NCBI GenBank assembly: GCA_015064505.1
Contig: SVSB01000018.1
Coordinates: forward strand, 1 to 52,051
DNA: 52,051 nt
Reading direction: 5' to 3'
Origin: Oscillospiraceae bacterium
GTDB taxonomy: Bacteria > Bacillota > Clostridia > Oscillospirales > CAG-272
Shown piece by piece: positions 31,219-39,639 of the stretch (its first letter is position 1; each line of letters starts with the position of its first letter). A program made the position numbers and the translations under genes. The notes below the pieces were generated by a model. It was not told the DNA's origin. It made no database searches and worked only from the letters and a program-made list of their open reading frames with translations.

Positions 31219-33528
31219 ATGAAAAAGCTTTTATCGGTTTTTCTTGCGGCTGTTATTTTAGTCCTTCCCCTGTTTTCCGTGTCTGTAGCCGAAGCGGAAG
31301 CCGCCGATGCCCGCAAGGAGATAAGCGAGAACGACGTTGTTCTCGTGGATAACGATTTTTCCGATGCCTCTCTTGCGGATTATAAGCTTCAGGGAAATTG
31401 GCGGGTCATCAACGGAACGCTCCGCACCACGGGCGGAAGCGGCTCTGCCTATCTCGTCTATGAAATACCCGAAAAATACGCGGGAATGAGCTATCGCATA
31501 GACGTTGATTTCGTGGGTCATACCTCCACGGGCGGTATCCTTATCGGCGGAGAGGGAAGCGGACTTGCCAACCCGCCCAAGGCGTTTTACGGCTTTGACT
31601 GCTTTATAGGGCCCGACGGAACTCAGGCGGCACTTGGATGTTATAACGATAAGGGCAGCTGGGGCGGCAACGTTGTGGTAAGCGATTCCTTCATAAGGGA
31701 AAAGGATCTGCACTTCACCGTTACCGTGAACGGCAAAAATCTTACCTATACCGTAACGTCTCTTGACGGAAAGACGCAGTACTTCGGCATTTCCTACGAT
31801 CTGGGCACCGCTGCCACCGCCGCCACGGATAAGATATACAGCTCCTTTGGCAGAAAGGTAGGACTGAGAAAGTTCTATAGCGATCAGGGAGCCTTTGATA
31901 ATTTCAGGGTTACGGTATTTACAGACGACGTACTGCCCGAAATGAACGAGCATATAAGCCTTTGGGGAGTTGATTTCAAATCCTCGGGAATAAAAAGCAA
32001 CGGTAATACCGCAAGGGGCAACGGCGCCATGCTCACCCAAAAGGAACTTGAAGAGGATTTTACAGCGGAGCTGATGCTGAAGCCCGAGGGTATAAGCAAG
32101 GTTCTCTTCGGCATGACCGACGAAAAGAACGGCTTTGCCTTTGAGATAAACAAATTCGAGGAAAAGCTGTCTTTATACCGCATCAAAAACGGGGAATATA
32201 CTTGGCTTGGCGGTAAAAATATGCCCATTGGCGACGGGGAGTATCTCACGTCCGTTTCCGTAACGGAAAAGGTCGTAACGGTGCTTTTTGACGCATTTTC
32301 TCAAGGGGAAGAGGCGTTTCCCGTCTTTGAGCTGAGAGTAAAGACCTATAAGGCGGGAAGCCTCGGTATCTGGCTTGAGGGGGGAAGCGTGAGCTCCCTT
32401 AAAATAACGGATAATCTCCAAGCCCCCGTGCAGACCTACAGAAATCCCGTAAATACGGGTGCGGACCCTGCCCTTATCTTCAACGAGGGAACTTATTATA
32501 TGTACCACCGTATCCAGTCCAAAAACGACGTTTTCCGCGTTTATACCTCCGCAAATCTGGTGGATTGGGTGGCAAAGGACGTGGTATTTACTCATAAGCC
32601 CGAGGAATACAAAAATCAGCTTGGCGGCTACATGAGCCCCATTCCGTTCTATTACGACGGCACGTTTTATCTGTTCTTCACGGGGAAGGATGCCGCAGGC
32701 GTTGCCCATATCTACTGCGCAAGCTCCGATTCCCCCTACGGACCATTTGAATACAAGAACGGGGAAAAGCCCTTGCACAGCGAAAAGGAGATATACGGAT
32801 ACCCCTTCGTTGACGATGACGGCAAGGTGTATCTCATATTAAACCGCTTCGGCAACGGCAACCATATCTATATGGAAGAGATAAAGCTTGAGGACGGCGC
32901 CGTTTCCATAGTACCGCGAACCCTCAAAAAGATAATGTCACCCGTAACGGAATATGAAAACGACGGCTACGGCTTCGTTGCCGAGGGCGGAGTTATCCTT
33001 AAGCACAACGGATATTATTATCTCGTTTGGTCCACGGGTCATTATATAGGGCATTACGGACTCGCTTACGCAGTTTCCGAGAGTGTGACGGGACCTTACG
33101 AAAGATACGATTATAACGAGGTGCTTGCCTATAACAGCGCCGTGGACGGCGTTGGCTACGGTATGTTCACGCCTTCTCCCGACGGTAGAGAATTATACGT
33201 TGTGTATCATAAGCACGCGGAGGTGGGCAAGGTATCCCCGCGCCATACCTGCGTTGATAAGGTGCAGTTTGTCAAGAATCCCGAGGGCGGCGCGGATATT
33301 CTGGCAATAAAGGGCCCCACCTCCACCGCGCAGCCACTTCCCTCAAATATCTACCGCTACGATATTAACCGCGACGGAGAGGAGAATCTTATGGACGTGC
33401 TTTTGCTTATGGTAAGGCAAAAGGCGGAGACGGTTGAATACTGCGGCTCCTATGACGTAAACGCAGACGGCGAGGAAAACTTCGGCGATATCAGAGCGCT
33501 TTTTGAGAGAGTTGCGGGTAGGTATTGA
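31219..33528 (+). CDS. Secreted GH43-family enzyme with dockerin
   Basis: 769 residues. Signal peptide 1-28. Two beta-sandwich modules (about 38-235 and 240-395) precede a five-bladed propeller of the GH43 type (about 400-700), opening RNPVNTGADPALIF with the catalytic aspartate and continuing YMSPIPFYYDG and DPYGYPFVDDDG-like segments. The last 65 residues are a dockerin with two calcium loops, YDINRDGEEN and YDVNADGEEN. GH43 enzymes act mainly on arabinans and xylans. It starts 11 nt after the activator gene with its own ribosome site and no terminator between, so it belongs to the methyltransferase operon. No cohesin or scaffoldin is present in the window. Confidence 0.85.
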   Translation: MKKLLSVFLAAVILVLPLFSVSVAEAEAADARKEISENDVVLVDNDFSDASLADYKLQGNWRVINGTLRTTGGSGSAYLVYEIPEKYAGMSYRIDVDFVGHTSTGGILIGGEGSGLANPPKAFYGFDCFIGPDGTQAALGCYNDKGSWGGNVVVSDSFIREKDLHFTVTVNGKNLTYTVTSLDGKTQYFGISYDLGTAATAATDKIYSSFGRKVGLRKFYSDQGAFDNFRVTVFTDDVLPEMNEHISLWGVDFKSSGIKSNGNTARGNGAMLTQKELEEDFTAELMLKPEGISKVLFGMTDEKNGFAFEINKFEEKLSLYRIKNGEYTWLGGKNMPIGDGEYLTSVSVTEKVVTVLFDAFSQGEEAFPVFELRVKTYKAGSLGIWLEGGSVSSLKITDNLQAPVQTYRNPVNTGADPALIFNEGTYYMYHRIQSKNDVFRVYTSANLVDWVAKDVVFTHKPEEYKNQLGGYMSPIPFYYDGTFYLFFTGKDAAGVAHIYCASSDSPYGPFEYKNGEKPLHSEKEIYGYPFVDDDGKVYLILNRFGNGNHIYMEEIKLEDGAVSIVPRTLKKIMSPVTEYENDGYGFVAEGGVILKHNGYYYLVWSTGHYIGHYGLAYAVSESVTGPYERYDYNEVLAYNSAVDGVGYGMFTPSPDGRELYVVYHKHAEVGKVSPRHTCVDKVQFVKNPEGGADILAIKGPTSTAQPLPSNIYRYDINRDGEENLMDVLLLMVRQKAETVEYCGSYDVNADGEENFGDIRALFERVAGRY

Positions 33529-33565
33529 AGTATAGAAAGATTCGGATCGTTTTTGGAGTGGAGAT

Positions 33566-33808
33566 ATGAAGTTGAGAAAAAAGGAGTACGGGGATCGCAA
33601 TATGGTGGGAAAGACCATTGAGCGGCTTCGCAAGGAAAAGGGGATCAAGCAGAAGGATTTTATCTCCCGTATGCAGACTATGGGCTGTGATATAAATCCC
33701 ACGAGCTTTTCAAAGCTTGAGGGGCAGGTACGCGCCGCCACGGACAGAGAGATCTATTTTGCCGCAAGGATACTTGGGGTAAAGGTAGACGAGCTTTTTG
33801 AGATTTGA
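33566..33808 (+). CDS. XRE-family HTH protein
   Basis: 80 residues with one HTH domain (about 15-76): IERLRKEKGIKQKDFISRMQ, then TSFSKLEGQVR and ILGVKVDELF. It resembles small phage-type or Clostridial repressors. GGAG precedes the ATG. It lies 37 nt after the GH43 gene with no clear terminator between, and may be read through. Target unknown. Confidence 0.8.
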   Translation: MKLRKKEYGDRNMVGKTIERLRKEKGIKQKDFISRMQTMGCDINPTSFSKLEGQVRAATDREIYFAARILGVKVDELFEI

Positions 33809-33824
33809 GGCGAAAAAATAAAAC

Positions 33825-33902
33825 GGACCGTCCGGGAGGCCGGTCCCTACGTTATTACGCTCTCCTTCGGAGAGTTGTAGGGACCGGCGTCCTCGACGGT
33901 CC
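33825..33902. repeat. 78-bp palindromic repeat, GTAGGG type
   Basis: Two 26-bp arms (33825-33850 and 33877-33902) that share GTAGGGACCGG and CGGTCC in inverted order surround an inner hairpin CTCTCC-TTC-GGAGAG. It lies between converging genes and may also terminate transcription. Related copies occur upstream of thyX. Confidence 0.75.
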
Positions 33903-33929
33903 TTATTCGTTTGTTATACGGATTCCGAC

Positions 33930-34601
33930 TTATTTCTTCGGGTGTCTGCCGCAGGTGTATTTTTCCGTGCAATAGCCTACCTTATCGCACTTTGCCATAA
34001 AGTAGTTATCCACAAGATAAGCCCACTCCTCGGAATACTCGGAGAGCGCCTTCAGCATATCCTTAAACAGCCTGCGGTACTCGTGGTATGCGCGTGTGCA
34101 CATACGCTGGCGTGACATATCAAGCAGATTTCGCAGATTGTGCTTGCAAACTATCTTGGTGGTCATACCAAGGGGCAGAAGCAGGGCGTTATCCTCGCGG
34201 GGCACACCAAGCTCCTCCAATTTCTGCAGGGCAACGAGAATATCGTTCATGGCACCGTCGTATATTTCTTTGGCCTCGGCGTTTGCCTCGATCTTGGGGG
34301 GAGTGACGTATTCAAATCCCTGCTGATAATTTATGTAGCGGGTGCTTGCCTGCAGACGGGTGGGCGCACCGCCGATGTGGGTATACCACTCGCGGATAAC
34401 GCGGGCACTGTAGCCGTCAAGTATCATATAAACGTCGGGGAACTCAAAGGTCCTGCCGTGCTCGCTTTCAAGGCAGTCTATGCCTCTCTTGTAATTCTTT
34501 TCGGCGTTGGTAACGTCCGCGCCCCAGCAAACGCCCGCCTCCGTGCCGATGAGGCTGATGGGGTCTTTTGTGGTGTAATTTTGAATTATTACATTTGGCA
34601 T
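33930..34601 (-). CDS. thyX: FAD-dependent thymidylate synthase
   Basis: 223 residues. ThyX methylates dUMP to dTMP using methylenetetrahydrofolate and FAD. The region YTHIGGAPTRLQASTRYINY corresponds to the ThyX motif; the classical RHR is altered to a THIGG form, as in a group of Clostridial ThyX proteins. The C-terminal half has the conserved helix MSRQRMCTRAYHEYR, with the substrate-binding arginines. A cysteine-rich C-terminus (CDKVGYC, CGRH) is unusual. GGAGG lies 12 nt before the ATG. No thyA is seen. Confidence 0.88.
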   Translation of the reverse strand: MPNVIIQNYTTKDPISLIGTEAGVCWGADVTNAEKNYKRGIDCLESEHGRTFEFPDVYMILDGYSARVIREWYTHIGGAPTRLQASTRYINYQQGFEYVTPPKIEANAEAKEIYDGAMNDILVALQKLEELGVPREDNALLLPLGMTTKIVCKHNLRNLLDMSRQRMCTRAYHEYRRLFKDMLKALSEYSEEWAYLVDNYFMAKCDKVGYCTEKYTCGRHPKK

Positions 34602-34637
34602 AATAGTGTAGATCCTCCTACGTTATTGTTTGTTCTG

Positions 34638-34881
34638 CGGACGACCGATGGTCGCCCCTACAGTGTGTGCGTGAAAATTCTTCCGCATACTTCGTTCCGC
34701 GATCAAAAGCAGCTCGACGTATGAAAAATACGCCTTCGCTTTGCTTTTGTTCGCGCGCCTCGTCTGCAAAACAATTTTACGGCGGCAGCGATTACTGATA
34801 TGTAACGATTCACGAGATTTGTAGGGGCGCGCATTGCGCGTCCGCTTTTTACGGTAGGGGAGGGGCTTGCTCCGACCGTGA
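34638..34881. repeat. Intergenic cluster of dispersed palindromes
   Basis: The gap upstream of thyX holds no gene. It contains an inverted GTAGGG-type copy (34638-34662, ending GTCGCCCCTACA), an imperfect hairpin built on CAAAAGCA and TGCTTTTG (34704-34749), a direct copy TGTAGGGGCGCGCATTGCGC (34820-34844) and another direct copy (34853-34881) that runs up to the ddh stop. On the minus strand 34670-34740 is free of stops in one frame, without a start or ribosome site. Confidence 0.6.
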
Positions 34882-34883
34882 AT

Positions 34884-35864
34884 TTATACCAATCTTTTTC
34901 TCAGATCCTCGCCCGTGCAGGGGGAAAGGAGGGCGGGAGCGATATCAAGAACGGTCTTTGCACCGTTATCGCCCTTTCCGTTGAGTCTTGCGGCGGCGCG
35001 GGCGTAAGCAACAAGCACCGCAGAGGTAAATTCGGGGTTAGAATCAAGCTTCAGGCTGTATTCGATAACGTGGCTGTTTTCGCCCTTCAGTCCCGTTTTG
35101 CCCGTGCGGATAACGAAGCCGCCGTGGGGGATGCCCGCGTGGTCGCGCATAAGCTCCTCCTTGGTGATGAAATGCACGGTGGTGTCGTAATCGGCAAAGT
35201 AGTTGGGCATGGTCTTTATCTCGTTTTCAATGCGGGCAAGATCCGCGCCCTCCTCGGCAACCACGAAGCACTCGCGGAGATGCTTTTCTCTGGTGGTAAG
35301 CTCGGGGCAGCTGCCGCTTCTTACGGCTTCAAGAGCGGATTCAACGGGAATGGTGTATTGGCGTGCGTCCGCAACGCCCGCAACGCGGCGTATCGCGTCG
35401 CTGTGTCCCTGGCTTACGCCCTTGCCCCAGAAGGTGTAGTCCTTGCCGTTGGGCAGAATGGCTTCTGCGTACATACGGTTAAGGGAGAACATACCGGGAT
35501 CCCAGCCAACGGAGATAATTGCACATTTTTCTCCTGCCGTTGCCGCCTCGTTTACCTTTGCAAAATGCTCGGGTATTTTTGCGTGGGTGTCAAAGCTGTC
35601 AACCACGTTGAAGTGGCGGGCAAGCATGGGGGTCTGCACGGGAAGGTCGGTGGCGCTTCCGCCGCAGATAATAAGGGCGTCTATTTTCCCCTTATGGTCC
35701 ATAATGGAATCCATGGAGTAAACGGGGCAATCGGTAAGAGTTTTCAGGCTTTCGGGGGCGCGGCGGGTAAATACGCCGTAAAGCTCCATATCGGGGCTGT
35801 TTGCAATGGCGCATTCCGTACCCTTTCCCAGATTTCCGTAGCCTACTATGGCGATCTTAAGCAT
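34884..35864 (-). CDS. ddh: Meso-diaminopimelate dehydrogenase
   Basis: 326 residues. It makes meso-diaminopimelate, for lysine and cell wall, in one NADPH-dependent step from tetrahydrodipicolinate. Rossmann motif GYGNLGKG (8-15), then SVGWDPGMFSLNR and WGKGVSQGHSDAIRR are characteristic of Ddh. It implies a DAP-type peptidoglycan. Its own promoter overlaps the end of the beta-lactamase-fold gene. Confidence 0.95.
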   Translation of the reverse strand: MLKIAIVGYGNLGKGTECAIANSPDMELYGVFTRRAPESLKTLTDCPVYSMDSIMDHKGKIDALIICGGSATDLPVQTPMLARHFNVVDSFDTHAKIPEHFAKVNEAATAGEKCAIISVGWDPGMFSLNRMYAEAILPNGKDYTFWGKGVSQGHSDAIRRVAGVADARQYTIPVESALEAVRSGSCPELTTREKHLRECFVVAEEGADLARIENEIKTMPNYFADYDTTVHFITKEELMRDHAGIPHGGFVIRTGKTGLKGENSHVIEYSLKLDSNPEFTSAVLVAYARAAARLNGKGDNGAKTVLDIAPALLSPCTGEDLRKRLV

Positions 35865-35906
35865 TTTAATAACCTCTTTTCAAAAAGTATGCAAATATTA
35901 CTTGTA

Positions 35907-35936
35907 ATTATAGTCCCCTTGGGGGCTGTAAGTCAA
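35907..35936 (-). promoter_or_regulatory. Promoter of ddh
   Basis: TTGACT (35936-35931), 18-bp spacer, TATAAT (35912-35907). The spacer carries an imperfect dyad AGCCCCC-AA-GGGGACT, a possible operator. Confidence 0.75.
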
Positions 35937-36970
35937 CGGTTTTTAAGATCTTCCGCAACGGCGGAGTGGATATTTTTGCGCATTTCCGCGCAGGAGGCGG
36001 AATAATCCCGCTTTGCAAGACCTGCGTAATACGCGGCGTTGGAAAGGATGCTTACGTAGATTCCCTGATTCATATCCGCAAAAACGGAGGTGCCGCTGAA
36101 GCCCGTGTGCCCCACGCTTCCGTGGGAGAGCAGGGTGCCGCCCTGCTTGTATCTTCCGTCCACGTAAACGTATCCAAGGCCTCTGCCCATAGAAAGGGTG
36201 GGAAGATGATCTTTGGCGGCGTTCTCAAAGGTGGCTTTGCTCATAAGCTCGCCGTGGCAGTTAAGCAGAGATCTGCCGAACAGGCTCGTATCGTCAAGGG
36301 TGGAGAAGATACCTGCGTTACCGCAAACGCCGTAGAGCCGACGGGTAAGCGGATCACTGCACTTGTTTCTGCCAAGGAGGGGGTGGCGGGTGGAGCGTAC
36401 TACGTTCTCGTCCTCGCTCGGAAGAAAGCACGTGTTCTTCAATCCAAGGGGGCGCGCGATCATATCGTCAAACAGCAGATTGAGCGGCTTATTGTATACC
36501 CTCTCAAGCAAAAAGCCGAGAAAGGCAAAATTGCCGCAGGAATATTCGTATTTCGTTCCGGGAGTAAATAACAGGGGTTGGGAAAGTGCGTAATTTATAT
36601 ATTCGCTTCGCTTATCGGGGCCGCAGAAGTCCGCAGGCTCGTTTTTGCGCATTCCGCTGCAATGGGTAAGAAGCATCCAAAGGGGGATGCTTTTTTTATC
36701 CTCGGGCGCCTCGGGGAAGTATTTCCCAAGGGTATCGTCGGTGCTGACGAGGCCGCTTTCAAGGGCAATATGGAATATGGGCGTTACCGCCATTATCTTC
36801 GTAACGCTCATCATATCAAAGAGGGTGTCGCCGCGCAGAACGTCGCCTCTGTTGCTTGCAAGAATGCGGAAAAGCTCGCCGTTCTTATCGCCGACGCACA
36901 GGGCGATATCTCCTGCCCATTTCGTTTCTATCAGCTCCTTAACGAGAGCTTCAGTGTGGGTCGTTTTCAT
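35933..36970 (-). CDS. Serine beta-lactamase-fold hydrolase (class C/esterase family)
   Basis: 345 residues, no signal peptide, therefore cytoplasmic. The nucleophile motif S55-V-T-K58 is intact. The second motif is Y143-S-C instead of Y-x-N, and the third is the H-x-G of GHTGFSG near residue 288. These features fit class C-like esterases and peptidases rather than a true beta-lactamase. Substrate unknown; a cell-wall peptide ester or amide is plausible. Last gene of gpsA-comM-hydrolase, 9 nt after comM. Confidence 0.85.
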   Translation of the reverse strand: MKTTHTEALVKELIETKWAGDIALCVGDKNGELFRILASNRGDVLRGDTLFDMMSVTKIMAVTPIFHIALESGLVSTDDTLGKYFPEAPEDKKSIPLWMLLTHCSGMRKNEPADFCGPDKRSEYINYALSQPLLFTPGTKYEYSCGNFAFLGFLLERVYNKPLNLLFDDMIARPLGLKNTCFLPSEDENVVRSTRHPLLGRNKCSDPLTRRLYGVCGNAGIFSTLDDTSLFGRSLLNCHGELMSKATFENAAKDHLPTLSMGRGLGYVYVDGRYKQGGTLLSHGSVGHTGFSGTSVFADMNQGIYVSILSNAAYYAGLAKRDYSASCAEMRKNIHSAVAEDLKNR

Positions 36971-36979
36971 GTCTCTACC

Positions 36980-38527
36980 TCACGAGTTGAAATACTGTCT
37001 GTCAAGGGAGCGGAGCTGTACCGCCTCCGCAACGTGTCTTGCGCCGATGATCTCGCTTCCGTCAAGATCCGCAACGGTGCGGGCAACCCGCAGTATGCGG
37101 TCGTATCCTCTGGCGCTGAGCCCCATCTTTTCAAAGCTCATTTCAAGGAGCTTGGCACCTGCCTCGTCTACAACGCAAAGCTTGCGTATGTGGGCGGGAG
37201 TCATATCCGCATTGCAGAAAATATCGGTGATGCCGTTTTTGCGGAAGCGCTCAAGAGCAACGGCTCTTGCGGCGTTTACGCGCTTTCTTACCTCTGCGGA
37301 GCTTTCGCCCTTCTTGCCCGATGCCATATCGCTGTAGCTTACGGAGGGCACCTCTATCTGTATGTCTATCCTGTCCGCAAGAGGGCCGCTGACCTTTGCA
37401 AGATATCGCTTTATATCGTCGCTTCTGCAGTTGCAGGGCTTGGTGGGATGGCCGAAAAAGCCGCATTTGCAGGGATTCATTGCGCAGATAAGCATAAAGC
37501 GGCTGGGGTAACGCACGCGCCCCTGCACTCTTGCAACGGTCACCTCGCCGTCCTCAAGGGGCTGGCGCAGTGCCTCGGTGCTCTGCTTGGAAAATTCGGG
37601 AAATTCGTCAAGGAACAGCACGCCGTTGTGGGCAAGGGATATCTCGCCCGGTCGGGGTATCTGACCGCCTCCCACAAGAGAGGGTGCGGACATGGTGTGA
37701 TGGGGGGAACGAAATGGGCGCGTCTTTAGGAGCGTTTCGTTTTCGCCCATCATACCCGCAACGGAGTATATCTTGGTGGTTTCAAGGGATTCTTCGTAGG
37801 AAAGATCGGGAAGAATGCCCGGAAGTCTTTTTGCAAGCATTGATTTGCCCGAGCCGGGAGGGCCGATGAAAAGCAGATTGTGACCGCCTGCGGCGGCTAT
37901 CTCAAGGGCACGTTTGGCTCTTTCCTGACCCATAACGTCCGAAAGATCGGGCACGTTTGCGGCGGGGGTGGAGAAAAACGCGTTTTTATCGAATACCGCG
38001 GGGGTAAGAAGCTTTTCTCCACGCAGATGCTTTATTATTTCCGTTATGCTTTTGGCGGGGTATACGGTTATTCCGTCCGCAACGGAAGCCTCTGCCGCGT
38101 TCTCGGCGGCAATGAAAAGCTCTTTTCTGCCCGCCTTTGCGGCGGCAATGGCAAGAGGAAGCGCACCCGGCACGGGTCGGAGCGCTCCGGAGAGGGAAAG
38201 CTCTCCTATAAAGCACTTATCCTCCATATTGACGGAGTCGGGGATATAGCCCGCACAGCGCAGTATAGCAGTAAGAATTGCGCAGTCAAAGCCCGCGCCC
38301 TCCTTGCGCCTTGCGGCGGGGGCGAGGTTAACGGTAAGCAGAAGCTCGGGGAAGCGGAAGCCGCTGTTCTCGCAGGCGGTGCGCACGCGGTTCTTTGCTT
38401 CCTTAACTGCCGCATCGGGCAGACCGACCACGTCGAACTGCTCCATTTTTTTCTGTGCACTGCACTCAACCGTCACTTCAAAGCCGTCGATTCCGTGAAG
38501 CCCGGCACAATATACGGTGGATAGCAT
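36980..38527 (-). CDS. comM: YifB/ComM-family AAA+ Mg-chelatase-like protein
   Basis: 515 residues. An N-terminal ChlI/Lon-like domain (to about 170) with DVVGLPDAAVKEAKNRVR, then an AAA+ ATPase with Walker A GPPGSGKS and Walker B GVLFLDEFPEF, a zinc-like CKCGF...CNC insert, and a C-terminal helical domain. ComM helicases promote branch migration during natural transformation. Together with comEC and comF it hints at DNA uptake, though all three are also kept by non-competent species. Confidence 0.94.
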   Translation of the reverse strand: MLSTVYCAGLHGIDGFEVTVECSAQKKMEQFDVVGLPDAAVKEAKNRVRTACENSGFRFPELLLTVNLAPAARRKEGAGFDCAILTAILRCAGYIPDSVNMEDKCFIGELSLSGALRPVPGALPLAIAAAKAGRKELFIAAENAAEASVADGITVYPAKSITEIIKHLRGEKLLTPAVFDKNAFFSTPAANVPDLSDVMGQERAKRALEIAAAGGHNLLFIGPPGSGKSMLAKRLPGILPDLSYEESLETTKIYSVAGMMGENETLLKTRPFRSPHHTMSAPSLVGGGQIPRPGEISLAHNGVLFLDEFPEFSKQSTEALRQPLEDGEVTVARVQGRVRYPSRFMLICAMNPCKCGFFGHPTKPCNCRSDDIKRYLAKVSGPLADRIDIQIEVPSVSYSDMASGKKGESSAEVRKRVNAARAVALERFRKNGITDIFCNADMTPAHIRKLCVVDEAGAKLLEMSFEKMGLSARGYDRILRVARTVADLDGSEIIGARHVAEAVQLRSLDRQYFNS

Positions 38528-38548
38528 ATCATTCCGTCCTTTGTGTAT

Positions 38549-39550
38549 TTATAGCAGATTCTCCTGCTTTTTTGGTCTGGACATAAGCTGTGCTATTGCG
38601 CTTTTTGGGGAAACACCCTCAAAGCATATTCCGCACAGCGCCTCGGTAATGGGCATCTCCACCCCGTATTTCTTTGCAAGCATCAGGGTGGTGCGGGCGG
38701 CGTAATAGCCCTCCACGGTACCAACCTCCCGTACGGCTTCGGCGGCGGGCATTCCCTTGCCGATAAGTATTCCCGCGCGGTGGTTGCGGCTTCTCATGCT
38801 CATGCAGGTCACAGCAAGATCCCCAAGGCAGGAAAGACCGCTGAAGGTCTCGGCGCAAGCTCCCATGGCAACGCCCAGGCGGGTTATCTCCGCCATGCCT
38901 CTGGTAATAAGCGCCGCCTTGGTGTTATCTCCCATACCAAGCCCGTCGGAGATTCCCGCGCAAAGGGCAATAACGTTCTTTACGGCGCCTCCAAGCTGCA
39001 CGCCCGTTTCGTCACGGGAGACGTAAACGCGCAGTACGTCGCCGCAAAAGGCGTCCTGTACCAGCTTTGCGGCCTTTTCGTCGGCGGATGCGGCAACCAC
39101 GGCTGTGGGCATATTCAGCGCCACCTCCTCCGCAAGGGAGGGGCCGCTTAAGGTAACCACGCTTCTTTTGGGCAGCTTTTCTCTTATAAGCTCGGAAAAG
39201 GTCATTCCGCTGTCGCCGCAAAGACCCTTTGCCACGTTGCACACAACGCAATCGGTGGGGAGTATGGGGTCAAAGGCATGCGCCGTGCTTCCCACCGCAA
39301 AGGAGGGAACCGCAAGCACCGCAAGCTCCGTCTTCTTCAGCGCCTGCGGATCGGAGGTAACGGTGATCTCTTCGGGTATTTTTATCCCCTCAAGAAGGGG
39401 ATTTTCTCTGGTTTTGTCAAGTCTTTCCGCCTCCTCGGCAAAGAAGGACCAAAGGGTGACCTTATGTCCGTTTTTGTGCAGTACCCACGCAAGGGCAGTG
39501 CCCCACGCGCCCGAGCCCAGCACCGCAACGTTAAGTTTGTTATCAAGCAT
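38549..39550 (-). CDS. gpsA: Glycerol-3-phosphate dehydrogenase, NAD(P)+
   Basis: 333 residues from ATG 39550 (GCGAGG 7 nt upstream; an ATG 27 nt earlier lacks a site). It reduces dihydroxyacetone phosphate for phospholipid synthesis. The Rossmann motif VAVLGSGAWGTALAWVL opens the protein. The catalytic lysine lies in GGAVKNVIALCAG, and the C-terminal domain has GLSCLGDLAVTC. First gene of a three-gene operon with comM and the beta-lactamase-fold hydrolase. Confidence 0.96.
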   Translation of the reverse strand: MLDNKLNVAVLGSGAWGTALAWVLHKNGHKVTLWSFFAEEAERLDKTRENPLLEGIKIPEEITVTSDPQALKKTELAVLAVPSFAVGSTAHAFDPILPTDCVVCNVAKGLCGDSGMTFSELIREKLPKRSVVTLSGPSLAEEVALNMPTAVVAASADEKAAKLVQDAFCGDVLRVYVSRDETGVQLGGAVKNVIALCAGISDGLGMGDNTKAALITRGMAEITRLGVAMGACAETFSGLSCLGDLAVTCMSMRSRNHRAGILIGKGMPAAEAVREVGTVEGYYAARTTLMLAKKYGVEMPITEALCGICFEGVSPKSAIAQLMSRPKKQENLL

Positions 39551-39608
39551 TTTATGGCCTCGCAATATATATGGCAAAAGTGTGTTGCTGAATATACTTA
39601 TTCATTTT

Positions 39609-39637
39609 ATTTTATCACATACGTTCCGCGCAGTCAA
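39609..39637 (-). promoter_or_regulatory. Promoter of gpsA-comM operon
   Basis: TTGACT (39637-39632), 17-bp spacer, TAAAAT (39614-39609). Confidence 0.75.
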
Positions 39638-39639
39638 TA

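Noticed and set aside
34006-34014. A perfect DnaA box TTATCCACA
   Set aside because: It is a single site within the thyX coding sequence, with no other boxes nearby.
35933-36970. Antibiotic resistance beta-lactamase
   Set aside because: There is no signal peptide, the second motif is Y-S-C, and it sits in a housekeeping operon. An esterase or peptidase is more likely.
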